Part shown: positions 25,667-34,681 of the stretch, one piece after another | How positions within the stretch are numbered: position 1 is the first letter of the stretch | Layout of the letters: every line of letters begins with the position of its first letter | Assembly (NCBI GenBank): GCA_964548565.1 | Contig: CAZJTF010000002.1 | Coordinates: 1 to 64,000, forward strand | DNA from: CAYLLT01 sp964548565 | GTDB lineage: Bacteria; Planctomycetota; Phycisphaerae; UBA1845; PWPN01 | Length of the DNA: 64,000 nucleotides | Direction of reading: 5' to 3' | Program-made: the position numbers and the translations under genes | Notes under the pieces: model-generated | The model's input: the letters and a program-made list of their open reading frames with translations, nothing else | Databases searched by the model: none | Told to the model about the DNA's origin: nothing

Positions 25667-26022
25667 GAGGAATCTTCCCGTGTTACGCCGCCGCAATCTG
25701 TGTGGCAGAGAGACAGTGCTGACCCGGCGGCTCGCCTCTAACGTTATCGTCCGCTCCTCTATCCTATCTTATATAATATCCTTTGCAAGCCCCAACCGCG
25801 TGATTTTCCCACAAAAGCCTCGCTTGTGCACGGAGCTCCGGCCAGCACGGGGGGGACGTTCCGGAAAAAGTGCGTAAACGCCCCAAGATCAGCCAGGGCT
25901 CGGGGACTTGCACCCGGCACCCAGACTCGGCAGGCAGAGAATGAGGCACACCACCGAAATGCGGGGCACCGCCGTTGCACCCATGCAGCGGGTTGAGACG
26001 ACCGACAGCGGCCGGAGCACGC
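25667..26022. other. intergenic region upstream of the first pseudopilin
   Basis: 356 bases without a gene; it carries the AT-rich element at 25768-25789 and the 3' flank of the second pseudopilin. No strong terminator seen for the latter. Confidence 0.5.
25768..25789 (-). promoter_or_regulatory. shared AT-rich promoter element, CTTG-N8 form
   Basis: On the minus strand: GGGCTTGC, 7 bases, ATTATATAAGAT (25777-25768 for the core), 102 bases before the pseudopilin start at 25666. Confidence 0.55.
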
Positions 26023-27030
26023 CTACTCGCACTCCACGGCGCTGCCGCCCTTACTGTTCCAACACGGATTGACGGTCCCCCTCCACACGCGGACACCTTC
26101 TCCGTGGCCGTCAAAGAACCCTGCGTTCGTGCGCCCGGTTATCAGCCGCGGAGAATTCGTGCGCGCATCGTTCGTGTCGATCTCTGATCCGTAGCCGGAG
26201 TTGGTCAGATGGAACGGGTACGACGGGACTTTCAACATGCCGCCGTTGGAAATGGAAGCGGATTCCCCGCTGGCCAGCGTGAAAGGCCACGTGCCCACCG
26301 CACGCGACGTTCCCCGCGGAGGGGCAGCCTGCCAGTACCAGAGATCAGCCACCGCCCACTCACGCCCGGCGTTGTCGACCTGGTCAAGCCGCTTCGGTGA
26401 GCGCAGATACTGTTCCGTCACGCTGAATTTCGAGAAAGCCGCCTCCCCGGGCATCGGATCCCCGAGATTCAGCCGGCCAAAATAATTCGGAGGTCGCGTG
26501 GCATACAGCGGGGTGGGCCACTGTGGGTTCGTCCCCTGCGGCCGCGGCGTGCTGCCGAAGCTTGCACCAGTGTTGGCGATGTAGAACGACCGCGGTTGGT
26601 AATACCAGGGCTGCCCGGACGAACTCGCAACATTGATCCGCTCCGCGGTCGGACATACACCGACCGCGTCCACGTTCTTCCCGCGTTTGTCTCCCAGATA
26701 ACGCGCGAGCCGGTACGCCAGATTCGTCTTGAACCACTTGACCTGCTGGTCGTTTGCGCTCCACTGGTCTGCCGTATCCCGGTAAAGCAGGATATGGACC
26801 GGCCCCGGAAGGCTCGTGCGGTTGTCGTTCGCGTACATCCCCAGAGCTGAGCCAAGTTGCTTCAAATTCGCGAGGCACTGCGCGGACCTTGCTTGCTCCC
26901 GCGCCCTCGCCAGCGAAGGCAGCAGGATGGCCACGAGGAGCGCGATGATCGCGACGACCACGAGCACCTCGATGAGAGTGAAGCCCCGATGCCAGAATCG
27001 TCCTGAGCGGACGTGCTGAACCTTTTGCAT
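26023..27030 (-). CDS. type II/IV pseudopilin-like protein (second copy)
   Basis: A 335-residue protein with a prepilin leader: FWHRG, cleavage, FTLIEVLVVVAIIALLVAILLPSL, nearly identical to its neighbour in this segment. The helix continues with AREQARSAQCLANLKQLGSAL and the protein ends with GFFDGHGEGVRVW, a variant of the H-X9-DG ending. The globular domains of the two proteins are only loosely similar, sharing GREWA(L/V)AD and RTNxxxFDxH. The ATG at 27030 is chosen because the leader peptide is then short and basic. The AT-rich element lies 133 bases upstream. Confidence 0.88.
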   Translation of the reverse strand: MQKVQHVRSGRFWHRGFTLIEVLVVVAIIALLVAILLPSLARAREQARSAQCLANLKQLGSALGMYANDNRTSLPGPVHILLYRDTADQWSANDQQVKWFKTNLAYRLARYLGDKRGKNVDAVGVCPTAERINVASSSGQPWYYQPRSFYIANTGASFGSTPRPQGTNPQWPTPLYATRPPNYFGRLNLGDPMPGEAAFSKFSVTEQYLRSPKRLDQVDNAGREWAVADLWYWQAAPPRGTSRAVGTWPFTLASGESASISNGGMLKVPSYPFHLTNSGYGSEIDTNDARTNSPRLITGRTNAGFFDGHGEGVRVWRGTVNPCWNSKGGSAVECE

Positions 27031-27162
27031 GGCGTTTGCACCATCTCTTGAATGACGCCGCAGCACCTGCGTAGGTACGGTGGCCGCCAACGGACGTGAT
27101 CCTGGAAACAAACCGGCGGTGCCTGCTGCACGCCGAAACATGTGACGTCCAGAATTCTAATC

Positions 27163-27184
27163 TTATATAATAAAGTCCGCAAGC
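27163..27184 (-). promoter_or_regulatory. shared AT-rich promoter element, CTTG-N8 form
   Basis: On the minus strand: GGGCTTGC, 7 bases, ATTATATAAGAT (27172-27163 for the core), 133 bases before the pseudopilin start at 27030. Confidence 0.55.
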
Positions 27185-27343
27185 CCGTGACCAAAAAAAA
27201 GTGCCACCTGCCTTCGGTCGCAGACCTCGCCTCTCACGTTAATCGCACGTCGCGCGAAAACTCACACCTAAGTTCAGATCGCACAGTAATTTACAGTCAG
27301 ACCCCGGCGCATCCACCGCGCCCGTGCGGCTGCGATTCGCCCG

Positions 27344-27372
27344 GCGGCCGTCCTGGAACGCTGGACGGCCGC
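27344..27372 (-). terminator. hairpin after the third dockerin gene
   Basis: A perfect 10-bp stem (GCGGCCGTCC with GGACGGCCGC) and 9-base loop shortly after the stop codon at 27390; no T-run. Confidence 0.5.
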
Positions 27373-27389
27373 AGCAACTCCCCAGCCAT

Positions 27390-30300
27390 CTATGGGCACT
27401 GAGGCGAGGACACCCAGGGGATGCCCGGTCCGGTCGCGCACTGCTCGAATTTCGCAAAGTCGAGCAGATTCACGCCGCCGTTTCTGTCAAGATCGAAGCA
27501 CTCGCAGCCGGGCGCGACAATCAATGGGTTGAAGCACAGTTGGAATGCACCGAAATCGTCCATATCGACGTCGTGATCGCCGTCCGTATCCGCAAACAGC
27601 CCGGCACATGCTTTCGGAGGAAGCAGCAGTACGCGCATGGTGATTGGCTGCGAGAGATCCACCTGCGGATTGGGGAGAGCTTCCGTATTCTGCGTGGTCA
27701 GCCGGAACCACCGTGTCGCCGCCTCGTCCCGGAACCGCCAGCGGACCCGGAGCGATTTGATGCTCGCATCACCGTACCAGTTCGTCACGGCCGTGCTGTT
27801 CGGCGGCGTGGACAGGTTCGAACTCGTGCCCGCCTGGCCCGGGTTGCGGAAGATTACCTGGGTGTCCACGGCCGCGCTCTCGAAATCGCTCAGCAGCGTC
27901 TGGCCGTTGTAGATGTTGTCGATGTACAGCGTGTACGGACCCACGTCCGGAGCGGCCGCATTCATCGTGATGGCCAGGTGCTCGAGCACACCGAACGCAC
28001 CGTTCAGAACGTCGTTCCCCAGGGTGTAAGACTTGATGACGTCGCCTGGAACGTTGAACGTGACGGTCTGCCACTGAGTTGAGGGCATGATCAGCTTGCC
28101 ACTTGGGCCGTTGTTCGGCGTATCGACCTGCACCAGCCGGCCGTCGTCCGGATCGTTCGGATCGTCCGGGATGACAAACTCGATGGCCGTCGACGGGGGG
28201 ACTCCGCCGTCTGCACCGATCGGCCCCGCCAGCCCGTCGACTTCGCGGATTCCCAGCGAGAGGCGGATCGCCGCGTTGCCCCCGGAGCCAACGGTCTGCC
28301 CCGATGTCGGGACGCAGCCCTGGAGAGTCCCCGCCGATGACTGCGTCGCGGGCAGAGTCTGTGTCGCAGCGATCCACTGGTTCTTGACGAGCGGCGGAAC
28401 CGGCACATCCTCCGTGCCGTCTCCGCTGAGCGCGGTCAGCTGAGCGAGTTGCGTGCCGTTGGCGTACACTGTCACGGCCACGGCCGATTCGGAAACGCCG
28501 TTCACGGTGACGAAGGTCCCGCCCGCACTCACCGGGCCGGCGACGCTCACCGTTCCCACCTGGTTGCAGTCATCCACCGCCGGTCCGACGTCCGGAAGGC
28601 AGCCTTCGACGTCGCCGATAGTCTGGGTCGCAGTAACGACCTGCGCCGAAGATAGCGCGGGGGTGACGGGTACGAACACGCTCGTGGAACCACCCGGTTC
28701 GGCCGTCCCCACCTTGGTGGCATTGGCGTAGACGGTCACCAGATTGGCCGTGGGGTCGATCTGGCTCACCTTGACCTGAGTCTGGCCTGCCACCAGTGGC
28801 GTATCGACATGGACGGGATCAATCTGCGTGCACGGGATGATCTTGACCAGCTTGATGTCGTCCACCCGGACGTTCCACCCGCCGCCAAGGCCGGTTGTCG
28901 CGCCGGCGGTCAGGAACCGGCTCACCCCCCAGTTCCACGTGCCCTGCGCATTGAAAACAGGGCGAGGCGCAGGCGGGAATCCACCAGGCGTCTCGCACGT
29001 ATCCAGAGGATCCAGCCTGTTGTCGATCGTGGAGACGGTCAGGTCCTGCCACTGTGTCTCGACGTTCGTGGAGAAGACGATTAGCAGGCTGTCGCCTTCG
29101 TTTGCGGAGAACACACCGGTAATCACCTGCTGCGGAGGAAGCCCGCTGTCGTTTCCGGTCGTGATGCCGGCGTAGTTGCCGACCACGTTTCCCGGCAGGG
29201 TCGTGTCCACCGCCAGCAGGGACTCATTGTGGCAACGATAGGTCTTGCAGCCCGGGCTGCCGCAACTCGTAATGTCGCGGTGCACACCGTTGACAATGAC
29301 GCCCATCTGGTACTGTTTGGCGCCGTCAGGCACACTCTCATCCTCGGTCATGTGCATTTTGGCCTGAACCTGGTACTGCCCCGTAGCCGGCACGACCCCG
29401 TCGTACACGGCGTAGACGCCGTTCATGTTTCCGCCGTCCCTGATCCGGAGAGCTGCGCTGTTGCTCCATTGGACCGTGTCGGACGTCGCGAACGCCTGAC
29501 TGTTGACCTGGTACCAGACACGCGGCGCAGCCGGTGCAGCCGCAGTGGGGTTCCTGGAGGCGCCGCCGTTAACTCCGAGCTCAAAGTCATCGATGGTCAC
29601 GCCGTCGGAAACGACGAGTCCCGCCGATCTCGGCTCTTCAATGCCGCCAACCACCTGCATTGCTGTGATCACATCGCCTGCCGCGAATTCGAGGCCGGTG
29701 AACGTGTGGGCACCGTCACTGAAGTCTTCGGACGGGCTGGTGGCGGTCCGCACAAGGACGTTATTGATGTACAGCCGGACCTCGGTCGCCGTGGGATCGA
29801 TATACGAGACCGTCACCTTCTGGTGGAGATTCGAAACCGGGCCGTTCACAAGTACCGGATCGAGCACGCCAGGCGCATCAATGACGATGTTGTCAATGTT
29901 GATGAACCACTTTTTCGTGACGTCGTCTGTGGGAGCCTTGCGAACTGTGAGGCTGTCGAGGGTCGCGCGATGGGTGGGGGTGGAGAGAATGCCGTTTCCG
30001 GTCCAGGCGGCGATATTCCTGCGGACCGGCGTCCCGCCTCCGACGCTCACGTCAACTTTCGTGACTCCGCCGTCGTCCACAAACTGCCACTTGATGGTAG
30101 TGAAAAAAGCGGAAGGTGAGAGCGCCACGCCACCGACGGGCGTTCGGACATCAGTGGTTGAGCCACCGGGGCAGCCGGTCGCCAGCCCCACGCAGTTAAC
30201 ACCGACGAATTCAACCGGACCCGTGGTCCCACCGTTGAGTCCGAGCGGAAGATTGCGATCCGTTTCCCGCAAAGCGAGCGAAAACTCCAGCTGCCCTGAA

Positions 30301-30776
30301 TCGTTGACGACTCCGCCTGCATCCTGCCCAAATATCAGCACATCCATCGAGATTGAGCTGCCGGGGCGGATGTCCACCGTCGGGGCCTGGCGCCACGGAA
30401 TCACACCGGATGCGCTGGCAGTCCATAACCGCACCCAGGTGTCATCGTTCGCCGGGTCGACCCAGCTGAAACGGAGTTCGTTGCTGCCCGGAGGCGTGGA
30501 GCTGAATTCTGTCGTCCGGAGGCTGTCGCTCCCGTTCGTCCCCCCGGCCTGCCCCTCACCGCATCCCGCGGGATCCACGATATAGGCAGCCGTGGCTCCT
30601 GCATATTCCGCCCGGTTAAACAGCGGTGGTCGCGGATTATCCACACAGGGCGCATTGGCCGGTCCGAACGTTGCGTCATCAAAAGTGAGAACCCCCGTTG
30701 CACCCGACAGTGAACCGGCGGCCAGCAGGAGGACAAAAGCTCCAACCACGACAAGCGTGTCAGCACTGTGGCGCAT
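27390..30776 (-). CDS. giant exported Ig-like protein with dockerin tail, lacking the golvesin domain
   Basis: A 1128-residue secreted protein; signal peptide (VGAFVLLLAAGSLSGATG). Instead of a golvesin domain the N-terminus is a beta-sandwich like a carbohydrate-binding domain (FDDATFGPANAP, LRFSWVDPANDDTWVRLW). The middle shares the Ig-like ATQ repeats and the YAVYDGVVPATGQYQVQ sandwich with the other two giants. Then come the GPIGADGG/LEHLAI module and a dockerin pair (DTDGDHDVDMDDF, DLDRNGGVNLLDF). GGAGG precedes the ATG. No enzyme motif seen. Confidence 0.85.
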   Translation of the reverse strand: MRHSADTLVVVGAFVLLLAAGSLSGATGVLTFDDATFGPANAPCVDNPRPPLFNRAEYAGATAAYIVDPAGCGEGQAGGTNGSDSLRTTEFSSTPPGSNELRFSWVDPANDDTWVRLWTASASGVIPWRQAPTVDIRPGSSISMDVLIFGQDAGGVVNDSGQLEFSLALRETDRNLPLGLNGGTTGPVEFVGVNCVGLATGCPGGSTTDVRTPVGGVALSPSAFFTTIKWQFVDDGGVTKVDVSVGGGTPVRRNIAAWTGNGILSTPTHRATLDSLTVRKAPTDDVTKKWFINIDNIVIDAPGVLDPVLVNGPVSNLHQKVTVSYIDPTATEVRLYINNVLVRTATSPSEDFSDGAHTFTGLEFAAGDVITAMQVVGGIEEPRSAGLVVSDGVTIDDFELGVNGGASRNPTAAAPAAPRVWYQVNSQAFATSDTVQWSNSAALRIRDGGNMNGVYAVYDGVVPATGQYQVQAKMHMTEDESVPDGAKQYQMGVIVNGVHRDITSCGSPGCKTYRCHNESLLAVDTTLPGNVVGNYAGITTGNDSGLPPQQVITGVFSANEGDSLLIVFSTNVETQWQDLTVSTIDNRLDPLDTCETPGGFPPAPRPVFNAQGTWNWGVSRFLTAGATTGLGGGWNVRVDDIKLVKIIPCTQIDPVHVDTPLVAGQTQVKVSQIDPTANLVTVYANATKVGTAEPGGSTSVFVPVTPALSSAQVVTATQTIGDVEGCLPDVGPAVDDCNQVGTVSVAGPVSAGGTFVTVNGVSESAVAVTVYANGTQLAQLTALSGDGTEDVPVPPLVKNQWIAATQTLPATQSSAGTLQGCVPTSGQTVGSGGNAAIRLSLGIREVDGLAGPIGADGGVPPSTAIEFVIPDDPNDPDDGRLVQVDTPNNGPSGKLIMPSTQWQTVTFNVPGDVIKSYTLGNDVLNGAFGVLEHLAITMNAAAPDVGPYTLYIDNIYNGQTLLSDFESAAVDTQVIFRNPGQAGTSSNLSTPPNSTAVTNWYGDASIKSLRVRWRFRDEAATRWFRLTTQNTEALPNPQVDLSQPITMRVLLLPPKACAGLFADTDGDHDVDMDDFGAFQLCFNPLIVAPGCECFDLDRNGGVNLLDFAKFEQCATGPGIPWVSSPQCP

Positions 30777-31109
30777 GAACGGCTACCTCCGTAGTTTGTG
30801 GCTGACCCGGGGCTGCAGTCATTCGGACGGCACTGCACAGTCTCGGGTCGGGCGTTGACCGCCAGGGAATCCTCGCGATGAACCGATGCAGCAGTCGTCC
30901 CGGACAGCTGCGAGAGACCTTTCCCGCGCGGTAGCCGAGACCACACACCGCAATCCATCTGGTATCGACAGTGCGCCTTGTCGCCTGGCTGAGCTCGCGG
31001 TCAGTTACGACGGCCTCAGCCATCGCAAGCGCAAACTTGGATGATGGGCAAAACACACGGCCGCCGGAGCGGCACATTCCGCTCCGGCAGGCCGTGGATC
31101 TGCGCGCGC
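30777..31109. other. intergenic region upstream of the third dockerin gene
   Basis: 333 bases; contains the terminator at 31050-31095 and presumably the promoter of the dockerin gene, but no convincing -35/-10 pair was found. Confidence 0.5.
31050..31095 (-). terminator. intrinsic terminator after the PEP-CTERM gene
   Basis: A 16-bp stem with a single bulged base (ACGGCC-GCCGGAGCGG with CCGCTCCGGC-A-GGCCGT), 6-base loop, followed on the minus strand by GTGTTTTG. Confidence 0.85.
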
Positions 31110-31934
31110 TTAAGCGCGGCGACGCCGCAACAGGGGCATGCCGCCGAGTAGCAGCAATGCCAGCGTCGCCGGCTCGGGAACCATGTAAATCACCAGGTTG
31201 TCGGCTCCGCCTGACCCCGTGGAGCTGAGATTCGACGGCCCGCCCCAGCGGACATGGTCGTACTTCTTGCCAACGTGCGTTGTCAACGGAATGGTGATGG
31301 AGTGGAGCGAATCCAGCGTTCCATCCACATCTGTGTCAACGTTGACCGATGCAGTGGCAAAGGTCTCGCCGATCTCGAGCTTGAAGTGATGCCAACCGCC
31401 GACCCCCACGAGCTTGCTGGGGGTGATCAGGAACCAGGACTGGTTCGCAGGGGTATTCGTTGGTGGGGTGGCAAACACCGTCCGGACTGAATAGCCCTGG
31501 GTCATAGCATCGTTTCCTCCGAGCACGCTTGGGTCGGAAGAGTTGTACTCGCCGAGTTCAAAAAATGCCCCGACGCTGTTGCCTCCGCTGTGCCGCAGCC
31601 CCATGGTGATGCGGGCATCCGCCACGTCATAATCCCAGTAGTCATACTCAATCACGAGGCGCTTCGCATCGGTGATCACCGGCGTCTCGGGGAACTGGTG
31701 AATCGCAGCCGCTCCGCCGCTCGAAAACACACCTTGGCCAGGGTGGCCATTGGGCGGCGGCAACAGCACGGCCGGCGCGGCGCCTGAGCTCAAATCACCC
31801 CAGGCCCCCGCTGCATGGAAAGCCGCCTCGTCCGCATACGACTCAAAATTGTCCTGGAACAGAATTTGTGCATTGGCCCCGACAGCCACGATCAGTAGAC
31901 CCGCGGCTGCCCCGATCAGTGTTCGTGCCCGCAT
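31110..31934 (-). CDS. PEP-CTERM exported protein
   Basis: A 274-residue exported protein: signal peptide (AAAGLLIVAVGANA), a beta-rich body like a laminin/concanavalin-type sandwich (ILFQDNFESYADEAAFHAAG, HHFKLEIGETFATASVNVD) and a PEP-CTERM tail (VPEPATLALLLLGGMPLLRRRRA). AGGAGGAG precedes the ATG. The architecture matches the + strand gene at 45566. The AT-rich element in its CTTG-N14 form lies 119 bases upstream, as in the PEP-CTERM gene at 24183. Confidence 0.88.
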   Translation of the reverse strand: MRARTLIGAAAGLLIVAVGANAQILFQDNFESYADEAAFHAAGAWGDLSSGAAPAVLLPPPNGHPGQGVFSSGGAAAIHQFPETPVITDAKRLVIEYDYWDYDVADARITMGLRHSGGNSVGAFFELGEYNSSDPSVLGGNDAMTQGYSVRTVFATPPTNTPANQSWFLITPSKLVGVGGWHHFKLEIGETFATASVNVDTDVDGTLDSLHSITIPLTTHVGKKYDHVRWGGPSNLSSTGSGGADNLVIYMVPEPATLALLLLGGMPLLRRRRA

Positions 31935-32052
31935 ACGTTCTCCTCCTCAAAGAGAAATGCAAAAAGAAGTGAACCACCTCCAACAATTACTAACCGCGTT
32001 AGACTGGGAAATGCAATGGCGGGGAACGCCTTTCCCGACCACTGAATCGCAT

Positions 32053-32080
32053 GTTATATAATCCGCCGGGGCGAAGCAAG
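32053..32080 (-). promoter_or_regulatory. shared AT-rich promoter element, CTTG-N14 form
   Basis: On the minus strand: CTTG (32080-32077), 14 bases, ATTATATAAC (32062-32053), 119 bases before the PEP-CTERM gene at 31934. Confidence 0.55.
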
Positions 32081-32347
32081 AGAAATTCCCGCAATGAAAT
32101 GGGAGATGAAGCTCAGCTGCAGTGCACGTGCGTCCTATAACGTGGCCGCATGCATCAGAAATCCGGCTACACCTCGCTGCAGATGCGTGACCGGGAGAGC
32201 GCAACCAACGATCTCGCGCAGCGACCGCCCTCTGTGGAACTCTGCACGTCGAACGAGCGGCGGCTGGAAACATCAACGCAAACCGGGCGCAAACCGTTGC
32301 GCAACAAAGACGGCCGGGCAACCGCACCCGTGCGTAACGTCAGAACC

Positions 32348-32376
32348 TTGGCGCTGCCTTGTGACGCAGGCATAAT
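32348..32376 (+). promoter_or_regulatory. predicted promoter of the phosphoesterase gene
   Basis: TTGGCG, 17 bases, CATAAT; start near 32383, about 56 bases before the GTG start codon. Confidence 0.5.
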
Positions 32377-32438
32377 CGGCGCGAGATCGCCCGTATTTCA
32401 CGAGCCGGCGCCCACGTACCGGCGCCACCGGAGTAAGT

Positions 32439-34625
32439 GTGTCTCAGCAGGCCAGATCTGGCAGGAGTACCCCCTTGCAGTACCACCGCAGTGTCCCCCG
32501 TCTCCTATCGACAGCAGTATTCGTCCTGGCCGAGGCGGCCGCCCTCGCGGCCCCGCCCCCGGACTTCTCCTTCCTGCAGATCTCCGATATCCACTTCTCG
32601 CCGATCCCGCACGGCTCCAACTTCGAGGACTCCCGCAGCGTGGACACCCTCGCCTGGGTTTCCGGCGAGGCCCGCACGCCCCAGAAGCTGGAACCCCTCG
32701 GCATCACCGCGCCGCCCCCGTCGTTCATCATCGCCACCGGCGACGTCACCGAGTTCGGCGTGATCGACCGCACGTTTAATCGGTTCGAGGCCGCATTCAA
32801 GAACCTCGAAATCCCCCTCTACGTCGTCCCGGGCAACCACGACAACACCTGGACCTCGATCCTGGGCGTGATGCGGCGCAAGTACGGCGGCGACCACTAC
32901 TCCTTTGACAAGTTCGGCTGCCATTTCGTCGGCATCGACACCGCCTCCCCCCAGGAACCCGTGCCGAGCCTTGAACAGCGGACCCTCACCTGGCTTGCCG
33001 ATGACCTGCGGAAAGTCGGCCCCACGCGCCCGGTGTTCATCTTCTGCCATCACCCGCTCTCGACCACCGAGTACGCGGAGCCCTACGAGCAGATCCGCTT
33101 CCTGCAGACCATCCGCGGCTACAACGTCGTGCTGCTGCTGATGGGGCACGGCCACGGTGTCCGTGCGGAGCGCTGGGGAGGGCTCGACAGCGTCATGGGC
33201 GGCTCGACCTTCGGCCCGAACACCGGCTACAGCATCATCTCGTGCGTGGACGGCGTCCTCCGCGTCGTGTACCGCTTCCGCGAGACGACCAAGCCGATGC
33301 AGACCGTCCTTGAGAAGCCATTGATGGCGAAAGCCCGCCCCGACCTTGAGATCACCACGCCCGCCGACGGTCTCCAGGTCGACGGCTCCGGCGTCACCGT
33401 GAAGGCGAAGGTCCGCGGTGCCCGCCCGCAGAAGCTCACCGCTTCGCCTGATAACACGAAGGACAAGACGGTCGCCATGGAGCCCGGTGCCGGCGACTAC
33501 ACCTGCGTGGTGACGACCGACGGCCTCCTGCCCGGCGCGCATTATGTCAAGGTCACCGCGGAGTTCCCGAAAACTACCCTCGACCGCGCCGTGCGGTTCG
33601 ACTACGCACCGTCAGGCAGCCCCGAGGCCGCTCGCCTCACGCTCAACTCGGGCATGAAGGCCGGACCGGTCGTCGCCGGGCGCGAACTGCTTGTCGGCAC
33701 GACCGCCGGCGAGCTCCTCGCCATCCCCCTGGATCGCATGGATGCCGGCAGGGTCCGCACCATCCAGAAGACCGGCGGCGAGATCCTCAGCCCCCCCGCC
33801 TTCGCTGAAGGCGTCGTTTATGCCGCGTCCGGCGACGCCCACGTGTACGCCACACGGCTCGATGGTCGCCTTGTGTGGAAGGCCGACCTCAAGGCTCCCG
33901 TGTACGGCACGCCCGCCATCGGTGACGAGGCCGTCTACGCCGGCGACATCGAAGGCATCGTGCACGCCGTCGACCGCCGCACCGGCCGGGTCCTCTGGTC
34001 GAAACGCACCGCCGCCTTCACCATCGAGCAGCCGCTGCTCCTGCACGAAGGCGTGCTCTATTTCGGCGCATGGGACGGTTACGTCTACGCCCTGAACGCG
34101 TCCGACGGCTCGGTGAAGTGGAAGTCCGCCGGCCCCCAGGGCCAGGCCGCCAAGAAGGCGCCCAATCGCTACTACGCTCCGGCCGATTGCTCCCCGATCG
34201 TCGTAGGCGACCGCCTGTTCATCACGGATCGCGCGTACTTCCTCGCGGCCTACACACTCGACGGCCAGTACATCGAGCAGATTTCGGACAAGATCGCCGG
34301 CATCGCCGCCTCCGCCGACGGTCGGAGCTTCTACGCACGCGGTTCCGAGCGGGGCCTGACGCGCTACGGCGCCGACGGCAAAAAGATCTGGTCCTCGCCG
34401 CTGGCGCTGGGTCGCTTCCCCATTCCGCCGACCGAAGCGGGCGACCGCGTCTACGTCTGCTCGAACCAGGGCGTGTTGAGCGCCGTGGACGCAGGCTCCG
34501 GCAAGACCCTCTGGCAGTACCAGGTCACGCCCGAGCTCCACGTCATGTCGCAGGTCGGCGTCGACGGTGCCGGAAGCGCGTACGTCACCGGCATGGACGG
34601 ATCCGTCACCCGCGTACGGAAGTAA
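32439..34625 (+). CDS. exported calcineurin-like phosphoesterase with PQQ-like beta-propeller
   Basis: A 728-residue exported protein. Signal peptide (LLSTAVFVLAEAAALAAP), then a metallophosphoesterase domain with the full metal set: ISDIHFS, ATGDVTEFG, VPGNHDN, FCHHPLS and LMGHGHG (about residues 45-280). An Ig-like linker (about 300-385) follows, then a PQQ-like/pyrrolo-quinoline-type beta-propeller of WD-like blades (VVAGRELLVGTTAGELLAIP, VYAGDIEGIVHAVDRRTGRV, LYFGAWDGYVYALNASDG). The GTG start has GGAG in front. Substrate unknown. It is 56 bases upstream of the papain-family gene and probably in one transcript. Confidence 0.9.
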   Translation: MSQQARSGRSTPLQYHRSVPRLLSTAVFVLAEAAALAAPPPDFSFLQISDIHFSPIPHGSNFEDSRSVDTLAWVSGEARTPQKLEPLGITAPPPSFIIATGDVTEFGVIDRTFNRFEAAFKNLEIPLYVVPGNHDNTWTSILGVMRRKYGGDHYSFDKFGCHFVGIDTASPQEPVPSLEQRTLTWLADDLRKVGPTRPVFIFCHHPLSTTEYAEPYEQIRFLQTIRGYNVVLLLMGHGHGVRAERWGGLDSVMGGSTFGPNTGYSIISCVDGVLRVVYRFRETTKPMQTVLEKPLMAKARPDLEITTPADGLQVDGSGVTVKAKVRGARPQKLTASPDNTKDKTVAMEPGAGDYTCVVTTDGLLPGAHYVKVTAEFPKTTLDRAVRFDYAPSGSPEAARLTLNSGMKAGPVVAGRELLVGTTAGELLAIPLDRMDAGRVRTIQKTGGEILSPPAFAEGVVYAASGDAHVYATRLDGRLVWKADLKAPVYGTPAIGDEAVYAGDIEGIVHAVDRRTGRVLWSKRTAAFTIEQPLLLHEGVLYFGAWDGYVYALNASDGSVKWKSAGPQGQAAKKAPNRYYAPADCSPIVVGDRLFITDRAYFLAAYTLDGQYIEQISDKIAGIAASADGRSFYARGSERGLTRYGADGKKIWSSPLALGRFPIPPTEAGDRVYVCSNQGVLSAVDAGSGKTLWQYQVTPELHVMSQVGVDGAGSAYVTGMDGSVTRVRK

Positions 34626-34681
34626 AGCCCCCCGGCGCCACATCGCGCGCCCGTGGCGGGCTCAACCCGGAAAGGCGTCGC

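Larger units (their letters stand above)
27031..27389. other. intergenic region upstream of the second pseudopilin
   Basis: 359 bases; holds the AT-rich element at 27163-27184 and the hairpin at 27344-27372. No gene seen. Confidence 0.5.
31935..32438. other. 504-base divergent intergenic region
   Basis: Holds the AT-rich element (32053-32080) for the leftward gene and a promoter (32348-32376) for the rightward gene. No gene is supported between them. Confidence 0.55.

Noticed and set aside
32094..32375. Small + strand frames in the divergent gap upstream of the phosphoesterase
   Set aside because: Arginine- and cysteine-rich without homology signals; the region has promoter sequences for both flanking genes.
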